In this document: positions 1 to 5,257 of the stretch, one piece after another
Layout of the letters: each line of letters begins with the position of its first letter
Numbering within the stretch: the first letter of the stretch is position 1
Assembly: GCA_016219455.1 (NCBI GenBank)
Contig: JACRMZ010000105.1
Location: forward strand, 1-5,383
Length of the DNA: 5,383 nucleotides
Reading direction: 5' to 3'
From: Candidatus Aenigmatarchaeota archaeon
GTDB taxonomy: Archaea > Aenigmatarchaeota > Aenigmatarchaeia > PWEA01 > JACRMZ01
Program-made: the position numbers and the translations under genes
The notes under the pieces: generated by a model
Databases searched by the model: none
What the model saw: the letters and a program-made list of their open reading frames with translations, nothing else
Told to the model about the DNA's origin: nothing

Positions 1-1
1 C

Positions 2-544
2 GCGCGAGTCGTCGCATCGACTCTGTCTGACATTTACTCTGCGTCAGTTGCGGCCATCGGCGCACTCAAGGGGTCGCTTCATGGCGGCGCAAACGAAGAA
101 GTCATGAAGATGTTCGAAGAGATTGGCGATGAAAGGAAGGCTGAAGAGTACATAAAAGCAAAGCTTGCAGAAAAGGCGAAGATAATGGGATTTGGCCACC
201 GTGTGTACAAGACAGGGGACCCGAGGGCTGCCATACTCAAAGCATATTCAAAGAGGATGGGCGAAGAGCGCGGGCAGCAGAAATGGTACAAGATGTCTGA
301 AATCATTGAAGCCCATATGTTTGCCGAAAAACAGCTATACCCGAACGTTGACTTCTACTCGGCATCCGTTTTCCATATGCTTGGCATTGACCGCAGGTTC
401 TTCACGCTTATTTTCGCCACCGGAAGGATGTCAGGGTGGACGGCACACGTGATGGAGCAGCACGCGGACAACCGGATAATAAGGCCTGCCTCCGATTACA
501 CGGGGCATGAGGAAAGGGCATACGTTCCCATAGAGAAACGCTGA
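2..544 (+). CDS. gltA: Citrate synthase, C-terminal part (5' end cut by window edge)
   Basis: Citrate synthase condenses acetyl-CoA with oxaloacetate to citrate, the entry step of the TCA cycle, in the cytoplasm. The reading frame is open from base 2, and 180 residues are present. The core family motifs are visible in order: GALKGSLHGGANE with the oxaloacetate-binding His at about residue 27 of the fragment, MGFGHRVYK with the second catalytic His at about 66, PNVDFYS with the catalytic Asp at about 117, then GRMSGWTAHVMEQ, and a normal C-terminal end in which the chain stops soon after YVPIEKR. Roughly the first half of the protein lies outside the window. An internal ATG at 104 is not the real start, because conserved sequence continues upstream of it. 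A 2-methylcitrate synthase of the same fold cannot be fully excluded from this part. The next gene on the same strand starts 41 bases later and has its own promoter-like box. Confidence 0.95.
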   Translation, partial: ARVVASTLSDIYSASVAAIGALKGSLHGGANEEVMKMFEEIGDERKAEEYIKAKLAEKAKIMGFGHRVYKTGDPRAAILKAYSKRMGEERGQQKWYKMSEIIEAHMFAEKQLYPNVDFYSASVFHMLGIDRRFFTLIFATGRMSGWTAHVMEQHADNRIIRPASDYTGHEERAYVPIEKR

Positions 545-551
545 TTTTCGG

Positions 552-562
552 AATTATAATAA
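552..562 (+). promoter_or_regulatory. TATA-like box of the ribonucleotide reductase gene
   Basis: An A+T run (AATTATAATAA) is centred about 28 bases before the ATG at 586, where an archaeal TATA box would put the transcription start at or just before the start codon. No GGTG-type Shine-Dalgarno is seen between box and ATG, which fits a leaderless mRNA. It lies in the 41-base gap after citrate synthase. Assigned by position and composition only. Confidence 0.5.
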
Positions 563-585
563 GATGAAAGACGAATTAGATTCCA

Positions 586-2649
586 ATGCCACGCGAGATA
601 CGCAGAAGGGACGGCTCTTTGGCCCGTTTCAGGGCGGATAAGATATCTTTTGCCATACTCAAGGCATTTGAAGCTACCGGGAAGGGCAATGAAAAAGAAT
701 CTGAAAGGCTGACGAAAAAGGTCGTCGAGCTTTTGGACAAAAAAAAGTCAGTCCCGTCAGTTGACGAAGTCCAGGATACGGTTGAGCAGGTTTTGATTTA
801 CGAAGGATACTCAGACGCTGCAAAGTCCTACATTCTCTACAGGAAAGAGCGGGAGAAGATACGCGCGATAAAAAGCTTCATCGATGTCAAAGACGACTTG
901 AAGCTGACTGTCAATGCGGTGCGTGTGCTAAAAGAACGCTATCTTTTAAGGGACGAGAATGGGATGGAAACGCCTTCGCAGATGCTTAGAAGGGTGTCAA
1001 AGGCGATTGCTGCAGTTGAAGCCAACTATGGCATGAACAAAAAAGTGTTAAGGGAAATGGAAGACAAGTTCTTTGGCATTATGTCTTCCCTTGAGTTCCT
1101 TCCTAATTCACCATGCCTTATGAACGCTGGAACTGGCAGGGGACAGCTATCGGCATGCTTTGTCCTCCCAATAGAAGACTCACTAACCGGGATATTCGAT
1201 GCCCTCAAGAACTCGGCCATAATCCACCAGAGCGGCGGCGGGACTGGCTTCTCGTTCTCGCGCCTCCGGCCGAAGGGTGATGCAATAAAAGAGGCTTTTG
1301 GCTCGTCATCAGGTCCTGTAAGCTTCATGAGGATTTTCAACGAGGCAACAGATGTCATGAAGCAGGGAGGCAGGAGGCGAGGGGCAAACATGGGTGTCCT
1401 TCGCGTCGACCATCCGGACATAATAGAATTCATAAAATCCAAGGATTACGGGGGATTTGCGAACTTCAATCTGTCTGTTGGCGTAACGAAGAAGTTCATT
1501 ACTGCCCTTCTGTCAAACAAGGAATATGATCTCATAAACCCCAGAACGCTTAAAACTGTAAAGAGGATGAAAGCCCGCGACGTGTTTAATTTTATCGCCT
1601 CCTCTGCCTGGAGGACTGGTGACCCAGGCGTGGTTTTCATAGATAAAATAAATGAAAAGAACCCGACACCTCACGCAGGCGAGATTGAAGCTACGAATCC
1701 CTGCGGAGAGCAGCCGTTGCTTGCGTACGAATCGTGCAATCTCGGGTCCATAAACCTCGCAAAGTTTGTAAGCGCTGGGAAGATAAACTGGAATCGGCTT
1801 TCCTCCGTTGTACAAACAGCCATAAGGTTCCTTGACAATGTCATTGACGCAAACAGCTACCCTGTTCAGGAAACGGAAAAAGTCACGAAAGCCAACAGGA
1901 AAATCGGCCTTGGGATTATGGGATTTGCCGAATTTTTGATAAAACTTAATGTTCCATATGACACTGAAGAAGCTGCCGCCTTGGGAGAAAAAGTCATGGC
2001 GTTTATTTGGAAGGAATCCGTGAAGGCGTCTGAATCCCTTGGTGAAGAACGCGGCAACTTCCCCAACTTCTTCGGGAGCGTTTGGGAAAAGAAAGGGCAC
2101 AAATCAATGAGGAACGCCTCTCTCACTACAGTCGCGCCGACAGGCACGGTTTCAATTATAGCCGGATGCTCATCAGGAATAGAGCCCCTGTTTGCCGTCT
2201 CTTTTGTTAGGAATGTAATGGAAGGGACGAGATTGGTTGAAGTCAACCAGCTTTTCGAGAAAGCCGCAAGGGATGGCGGATTTTATTCCGAACAACTTAT
2301 GATGGACATAGCAAGGAACGGCTCAGTCCAAAATATCCGCGGTTTGGATGGCAGCATCAAGAGGATTTTTGTCACTGCTCTTGACATAGCTCCAGAGTGG
2401 CACGTCAAAATTCAGGCGGCTTTCCAGAAATATTCCGACTCTTCAGTCTCAAAGACGGTAAACCTCCCCGAAACGGCAAGCATTGACGATGTCAAGGGCG
2501 TTTTTCTCATGGCGTACAAACTGGGATGCAAGGGCATAACAATATACAGGTACGGAAGCAGGGAAAACCAGGTCCTTACCGTTGGCGAATACCTTTCAGT
2601 ATCGCACGACTACTCTGGCGGTTGCTCCACAATAGACTGCCATTTCTAA
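586..2649 (+). CDS. nrdJ: Class II (adenosylcobalamin-dependent) ribonucleoside reductase
   Basis: This enzyme reduces ribonucleotides to deoxyribonucleotides using a thiyl radical generated by adenosylcobalamin, without oxygen or a separate radical subunit. The 687-residue chain has an N-terminal ATP-cone (about 3-92, starting REIRRRDGSLARF) for allosteric control, followed by the ten-stranded barrel. Visible active-site elements are Cys191 (SACFVLP) and Cys384 (YESCNLGSIN), the likely redox pair; N371-C373-E375 in NPCGEQ, with Cys373 as the thiyl residue; and APTGT at 517-521, the substrate-phosphate loop. The C-terminus has a Cys680/Cys685 pair expected to re-reduce the active site. No nrdB-like radical subunit gene is present in the window, and motif order and NPCGEQ context match class II. 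The tail is short: it ends two residues after the second Cys, without the longer zinc-ribbon tail of many class II enzymes. No intein interrupts the conserved motifs. The ATG at 586 is chosen because the ATP-cone begins directly after it. Confidence 0.93.
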   Translation: MPREIRRRDGSLARFRADKISFAILKAFEATGKGNEKESERLTKKVVELLDKKKSVPSVDEVQDTVEQVLIYEGYSDAAKSYILYRKEREKIRAIKSFIDVKDDLKLTVNAVRVLKERYLLRDENGMETPSQMLRRVSKAIAAVEANYGMNKKVLREMEDKFFGIMSSLEFLPNSPCLMNAGTGRGQLSACFVLPIEDSLTGIFDALKNSAIIHQSGGGTGFSFSRLRPKGDAIKEAFGSSSGPVSFMRIFNEATDVMKQGGRRRGANMGVLRVDHPDIIEFIKSKDYGGFANFNLSVGVTKKFITALLSNKEYDLINPRTLKTVKRMKARDVFNFIASSAWRTGDPGVVFIDKINEKNPTPHAGEIEATNPCGEQPLLAYESCNLGSINLAKFVSAGKINWNRLSSVVQTAIRFLDNVIDANSYPVQETEKVTKANRKIGLGIMGFAEFLIKLNVPYDTEEAAALGEKVMAFIWKESVKASESLGEERGNFPNFFGSVWEKKGHKSMRNASLTTVAPTGTVSIIAGCSSGIEPLFAVSFVRNVMEGTRLVEVNQLFEKAARDGGFYSEQLMMDIARNGSVQNIRGLDGSIKRIFVTALDIAPEWHVKIQAAFQKYSDSSVSKTVNLPETASIDDVKGVFLMAYKLGCKGITIYRYGSRENQVLTVGEYLSVSHDYSGGCSTIDCHF

Positions 2650-2662
2650 CGTGCAGGAAAAA

Positions 2663-3256
2663 TCAGAAAAGACGCTTCCTTTTCATCTCTCTTTCAAGGC
2701 TTTTCGCGTCAGTGAATAAGATACCATCTATTCCGGCAATCATGGCCTTCTCGATGTTCTCTTTATTGTCATCAATAAAAACTATTTCTCCTGGGTTAAG
2801 TTCAAACTCCTTGATGGCTTTTTCAAAGCAGCCCTCGTCTGCTTTCAGCATTCCTATCTCGTGTGACCTTATTATTTTATCTGAATATTTTTCCAAGCCC
2901 ACAAGCTCCCTCTCCCTGAATGTCTGCCATTCATTTGTGTTTGTGAAAACAATTATTCCGGGGAGCTTTGAAACTATTCTCATCACATCAGTATCAACCT
3001 CATAGATGTGCTTGTCGTGCGCTTCAACGACCTGCTCATATGTAAGCGGGAATTTAACGTGCTTTTCAACGATTGCAGCGCAAAAGTCTTTTCCGCTTAT
3101 CTTTCCTCTGCTGAAAGCAGCATAATCGGCGTTATTGTAAAAGTTAACTGCGTTTTCTTCAGGAACGCCGTATTTTTTCAGGATATCAAAAGTGATTTTG
3201 TGGTCTGCTTTCAAAATAACGTTTCCCACATCGAACATGACCTTCTTCATACGCAT
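2663..3256 (-). CDS. HAD-superfamily hydrolase, phosphatase-like (subfamily IA type)
   Basis: A 197-residue soluble protein of the haloacid dehalogenase superfamily, probably a small-molecule phosphatase; the substrate cannot be read from sequence. Motif I is VMFDVGNVI with nucleophile Asp9. The usual second Asp of DxD is Gly11, as in the FDxGNV group that includes the sugar-phosphatase YihX. Motif II is IIVFTNTN (Thr105), motif III is Lys138 in GMLKADEG, and motif IV is IVFIDDNKENI (Asp162, Asp163). Residues about 14-95 form the helical cap. Met1 and Met3 are both possible starts (3256 or 3250); neither has a Shine-Dalgarno, and a TATA-like box sits 31 and 37 bases upstream respectively, favouring Met1. 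It follows archease on the same strand, 41 bases away, and converges on the reductase gene with 13 bases between stops. The ending KRKRLF is very basic. Confidence 0.85.
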   Translation of the reverse strand: MRMKKVMFDVGNVILKADHKITFDILKKYGVPEENAVNFYNNADYAAFSRGKISGKDFCAAIVEKHVKFPLTYEQVVEAHDKHIYEVDTDVMRIVSKLPGIIVFTNTNEWQTFRERELVGLEKYSDKIIRSHEIGMLKADEGCFEKAIKEFELNPGEIVFIDDNKENIEKAMIAGIDGILFTDAKSLEREMKRKRLF

Positions 3257-3281
3257 AATAGGAATGAAAACTATTAATAGT

Positions 3282-3290
3282 TACTTTTAA
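3282..3290 (-). promoter_or_regulatory. TATA-like box for the HAD hydrolase gene
   Basis: On the minus strand TTAAAAGTA lies in the 41-base gap after archease, centred about 31 bases before the ATG at 3256. No Shine-Dalgarno is visible, so a very short or absent leader is likely. A perfect 10-base palindrome, CTATTAATAG (3271-3280), sits between the box and the start. Read-through from archease is also possible. Confidence 0.4.
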
Positions 3291-3297
3291 GTAGTAA

Positions 3298-3714
3298 TTA
3301 AATGTCCAATATCACGTGTGCCTTCCAGCTACCCTTTGTCCTCTTCAGCTCAAAGAGATGGAGCGTCACTGCCTTTACGTCAACGACCAAGTCGTGCCTT
3401 TTCTGGTCTATTTTTTCCCCCAATGCAACGCATTCCAGCGAGCTTTTCCCAAGTTTTATGGAGTATTTTGAGAAAAGGAGCTGCTTTGCATCCTTGTAGA
3501 AAATTATCTCCTGGAGGAAGTTGAATAGCAGCATTTCATCCGAATCTCCCTTGACTGAGAATGCCACACGTTCGATATGAGAAACCTTCCTAAGGTCGCG
3601 GACCATCACATTGGTAGTGGCAAGCGCTGAGCTTTCAAGTACATCCTCAAGAGTTTTCCCAGTTGCTTCAAAGGCGATGTCTGCTGTTGCCTCGTCTTCA
3701 ATGAACCTGTACAC
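3298..3714 (-). CDS. Archease, activator of the RtcB RNA ligase
   Basis: Archease promotes guanylylation and multiple turnover of the tRNA-splicing ligase RtcB. The 138-residue length is typical of the family. Visible family features are an N-terminal ATADIAFEATGKTLEDVL segment, a central MLLFNFLQEIIF helix, the block GEKIDQKRHDLVVDVKAVTLH (about 99-119), and the ending VILDI. The Asp residues of the TADI motif (Asp12) and of the C-terminal DI (Asp137), expected to help bind metal, are kept. The normally conserved His of HTADI is Ala9 here. The start is GTG at 3714, inside the last codons of the CobW-like GTPase gene (17-base overlap). A GGGGTG Shine-Dalgarno-like stretch (3725-3720) lies five bases upstream of it, so the two genes are probably co-transcribed and translationally coupled. 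The partner rtcB ends about 1.5 kb upstream on the same strand. Confidence 0.92.
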   Translation of the reverse strand: MYRFIEDEATADIAFEATGKTLEDVLESSALATTNVMVRDLRKVSHIERVAFSVKGDSDEMLLFNFLQEIIFYKDAKQLLFSKYSIKLGKSSLECVALGEKIDQKRHDLVVDVKAVTLHLFELKRTKGSWKAHVILDI

Positions 3715-4573
3715 GCTCGCACCCCTTGACGGCTTTTATTATGTCCTTTTCCCGTTCTTTCAAGTGTTGGCCGATGAAAACTATCCTGTGCGTCTCGGAC
3801 TTGAACGGTTCAAAGTCCCATCTCCCTGAGACATAGTTGAACAGGTATGTGCCGTCTCGGAACTTCACAAAACCCTTCGCTCTGTAAACGCCTTCAAGGT
3901 CCTGGAGGAAAAGCTCAAACGCGTCCCTTTTCATCTCCTTAGCAAAATAGAAAAAAAACTCCGTTTTGTCGTCTGTGTGGGACTTATCTGGCTTTTCCAC
4001 GGCCTTGTCTGAAAAAAGGCCGAACAGCGACTTTATCGCCACGCCGCACTTTACTGTCCTGAAGATGTGCGCATGCTCGTTTATCGAACGCACCTTTTCC
4101 TCTATTTTATCTGTACTGTTCACAAGATCGGTTTTATTGAGCAATATTATGTCGGCAATCTCTATCTGCGTCCGGCCGGTATGGCCGAGTGACGGGAATT
4201 TGACCATGGCGTCGCAATCCACTATTGTTATGACGGAATCCAGCTTCACTTCCTTTATTTCGTCGAGGTCAAGGACTATCGCATCAGGCTCCGCAACGCC
4301 TGTCGTTTCAACAATGATCATTTCTGGCTTAAGCTTTGATATCTCTTTTATAGCGGCATCGAACTCGCCGCTGAGCGAGCAGCAGACGCATCCGCCTGAG
4401 AGCTCAATCATGTCGATGTTTTTCCCTTTGATGACATCGCCGTCTATGCCTATTTCACCGAACTCGTTCATGAGAACTGCTAGCTTCTTCGGATGCTCGG
4501 CTATTATTTTTCTGAGAAGCGTGGTCTTTCCAGCGCCCAAATATCCGGTTATCACGCTGACTGGTATTTTCAT
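3698..4573 (-). CDS. COG0523/CobW-family metal-binding P-loop GTPase
   Basis: This 291-residue cytoplasmic protein belongs to the COG0523 family, GTPases that deliver metal ions (Co, Zn, Fe or others) to client proteins. Seen in order are Walker A GYLGAGKTT (10-18), NEFGEIGIDG (36-45), the metal-binding CxCC motif in SGGCVCCSLSGEF (Cys62, Cys64, Cys65), the Walker B/switch region IIVETTGVAEP (86-96), and the guanine-specificity motif NKTD (146-149). A CobW C-terminal domain follows from about 203 to 287, with RWDFEPF and RIVFIGQHL. There is no His-rich metal-storage stretch between the domains. The metal and client are unknown. The gene name cobW is not justified, since no cobalamin synthesis genes are seen. 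It overlaps archease by 17 bases, suggesting a shared role with the RtcB/archease system. A TATA-like box 25 bases upstream and no Shine-Dalgarno suggest it starts a transcription unit. Confidence 0.9.
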   Translation of the reverse strand: MKIPVSVITGYLGAGKTTLLRKIIAEHPKKLAVLMNEFGEIGIDGDVIKGKNIDMIELSGGCVCCSLSGEFDAAIKEISKLKPEMIIVETTGVAEPDAIVLDLDEIKEVKLDSVITIVDCDAMVKFPSLGHTGRTQIEIADIILLNKTDLVNSTDKIEEKVRSINEHAHIFRTVKCGVAIKSLFGLFSDKAVEKPDKSHTDDKTEFFFYFAKEMKRDAFELFLQDLEGVYRAKGFVKFRDGTYLFNYVSGRWDFEPFKSETHRIVFIGQHLKEREKDIIKAVKGCERVQVH

Positions 4574-4593
4574 AGCTAACTAGAAACGCGAAC

Positions 4594-4602
4594 GCTTAAA
4601 TT
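4594..4602 (-). promoter_or_regulatory. TATA-like box for the GTPase-archease operon
   Basis: AATTTAAGC on the minus strand is centred about 25 bases before the ATG at 4573, the spacing expected for a leaderless archaeal mRNA. No Shine-Dalgarno is present in between. The box overlaps the end of a short open frame that continues from the small-cistron cluster. Inferred from position and composition. Confidence 0.5.
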
Positions 4603-4746
4603 GTGCTTTGCCCTTCAAACAGCAGCTTACTGAGTTCTTTGAATTTGGATTTGCTGTATTGCATCAAACCACATCGGTAGAATCTTTCAAACTTCAATAC
4701 TGACCTTTCTATACTCAATTTCTTTGAATCTTCCACAGTATTCCAT
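4596..4746 (-). pseudogene. Possible third small cistron, frame-disrupted after 19 codons
   Basis: An ATG at 4746 carries the same GGTGAT-NNN-ATG start module as the two cistrons before it, and its ribosome site overlaps the TGA of the 95-aa gene. In its own frame it gives only 19 residues (MEYCGRFKEIEYRKVSIEV) before TGA at 4689-4687. The +1 frame is open across this point to TAA at 4598-4596, reading ERFYRCGLMQYSKSKFKELS and onward to FEGQSTI, which looks protein-like and basic. A +1 shift at GTT-TGA-A would give about 49 residues with Cys4 and Cys25. The first residues MEYC match those of the 58-aa protein upstream. Alternatives are a true 19-aa peptide, a sequencing error, a decayed partial duplicate, or a GTG start at 4754 in the +1 frame. 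I do not recognise a family. Confidence 0.35.
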
Positions 4747-4755
4747 GAAATCACC
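4736..4755 (-). repeat. Direct repeat of start module, copy 2 (copy 1 at 5214-5233)
   Basis: The 20-base block GGTGATttcATGGAATACTG matches the block GGTGATgttATGGAATACTG at 5233-5214 in 18 of 20 positions, on the same strand and about 480 bases apart. It covers the ribosome site, start codon and first codons (Met-Glu-Tyr-Cys) of the first and third small cistrons. Similarity fades beyond it, though both proteins then continue with Lys and Ile at matching places. A partial duplication of the small gene is one explanation. Confidence 0.6.
4750..4755 (-). promoter_or_regulatory. Shine-Dalgarno GGTGAT before the third small cistron
   Basis: GGTGAT with a TTC spacer precedes the ATG at 4746 and contains the TGA stop of the 95-aa gene. 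The same spacer (TTC) is used before the 95-aa gene. This is the main reason to believe that translation starts here even though the frame closes after 19 codons. Confidence 0.5.
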
Positions 4756-5038
4756 CTAGTATGCAAAGCTCGTAATCAACGACCTTCTTGGCTTTTACAT
4801 CGACTTTGTAATTGTGGTTGTGGATGCCGTCAGTTTCGAGAGTGTTTATCGCGACGTTGTATATGTTTCCATCGTTGCCATAATGCTGGCAGAAACTATC
4901 GGGAAGTCCTTCGTCGTCCAACATGTCTTTCATCAAGACTGAGAAATGACTGCTGGCAACCTTCGCTGCCGTCATCTGTTCATCGGTTCTTTTTGGCATT
5001 CGCGCTAACCTTCGTGCTCTGCTCATTTTTCTTCCCAT
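4751..5038 (-). CDS. Uncharacterised 95-aa basic protein
   Basis: I do not recognise this protein. The start is well supported: GAGGTGAT, an eight-base match to the archaeal anti-Shine-Dalgarno, lies three bases before the ATG at 5038. The first 17 residues carry eight Arg/Lys (MGRKMSRARRLARMPKR), suggesting nucleic-acid contact or a flexible basic tail. Residues about 18-42 look helical (TDEQMTAAKVASSHFSVLMK). The rest, about 58-92, looks like beta strands (NIYNVAINTL, then HNHNYKVDVKAKKVVDYELC). Cys50 and Cys92 and His52, His73 and His75 are present but form no standard zinc finger. There is no signal peptide or membrane segment. It lies nine bases after the 58-aa cistron, whose stop abuts its ribosome site, so the two are likely coupled. 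A role beside rtcB is inferred from position only. Confidence 0.7.
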   Translation of the reverse strand: MGRKMSRARRLARMPKRTDEQMTAAKVASSHFSVLMKDMLDDEGLPDSFCQHYGNDGNIYNVAINTLETDGIHNHNYKVDVKAKKVVDYELCILG

Positions 5039-5041
5039 GAA

Positions 5042-5049
5042 ATCACCTC
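5042..5049 (-). promoter_or_regulatory. Shine-Dalgarno GAGGTGAT of the 95-aa cistron
   Basis: This eight-base anti-Shine-Dalgarno match shares its first two bases (GA) with the TGA stop of the 58-aa cistron and lies three bases before the ATG at 5038. The arrangement suggests that ribosomes terminating on the first frame re-initiate on the second. Confidence 0.75.
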
Positions 5050-5224
5050 AATCTAGAATAAGGCCGTGCACACTTCTTTTCCAGTCTTTAATCCTCTGCT
5101 CCATGTTTTTAGAATACACGTCTAGTCTTTCATCAATCTCTTTTACTTTATTGTACATTTTTTCTATTTTCTCATCCATATTTTCCTTCTCTTTTATCTT
5201 TTTGCAATCATCGCAGTATTCCAT
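5048..5224 (-). CDS. Uncharacterised 58-aa CxxC/coiled-coil small protein
   Basis: A short open frame with a strong start: GGTGAT three bases before the ATG at 5224. The product begins MEYCDDCKK, a CxxC pair (Cys4, Cys7) that could bind a metal or form a redox pair, followed by a highly charged Lys/Glu-rich helix from about residue 8 to 50 (KIKEKE, EKIEKMYNKVKEIDERL) likely to form a coiled coil. It ends SVHGLILD. No family is recognised. The TGA stop is immediately followed by the ribosome site of the 95-aa gene, which indicates a small operon. It begins 33 bases after the rtcB stop on the same strand, so it is probably read on the rtcB transcript. Base composition is visibly more A+T-rich than rtcB or the GTPase gene. 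Confidence 0.62.
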   Translation of the reverse strand: MEYCDDCKKIKEKENMDEKIEKMYNKVKEIDERLDVYSKNMEQRIKDWKRSVHGLILD

Positions 5225-5227
5225 AAC

Positions 5228-5233
5228 ATCACC
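5228..5233 (-). promoter_or_regulatory. Shine-Dalgarno GGTGAT of the 58-aa cistron
   Basis: GGTGAT is complementary to the AUCACC of the archaeal 16S rRNA 3' end and sits three bases before the ATG at 5224. It is what makes this sub-60-codon frame credible as a gene. Confidence 0.7.
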
Positions 5234-5257
5234 AGCTTAGAATGAAGCAAAAGCTAT

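Noticed and set aside
1513..2100. Minus-strand open frame of 195 codons
   Set aside because: It lies wholly opposite the conserved reductase core, has no recognisable motifs or ribosome site, and is explained as a shadow frame.
586..2649. Intein in the ribonucleotide reductase
   Set aside because: Archaeal reductases often carry inteins, but NPCGEQ, APTGT and the surrounding conserved blocks are continuous and the length is normal.
2650..2662. Possible bidirectional terminator between the converging reductase and HAD genes
   Set aside because: The gap is 13 bases with a single short A/T run (TTTTT on the minus strand) and no convincing hairpin. Termination probably occurs nearby, but no site can be supported.
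2526..3005. Plus-strand open frame spanning the end of the reductase and the HAD gene
   Set aside because: It runs out of frame through the reductase end and antisense to HAD motifs.
3966..4583. Plus-strand open frame of 205 codons
   Set aside because: It is antisense to the COG0523 GTPase, whose motifs are unmistakable. The Ser-rich composition is typical of an antisense shadow.
5037..5240. Plus-strand open frame that looks hydrophobic and membrane-like
   Set aside because: It is antisense to the 58-aa cistron. Its Ser/Phe/Ile richness is the mirror of a Lys/Glu-rich coding strand, and it has no ribosome site.
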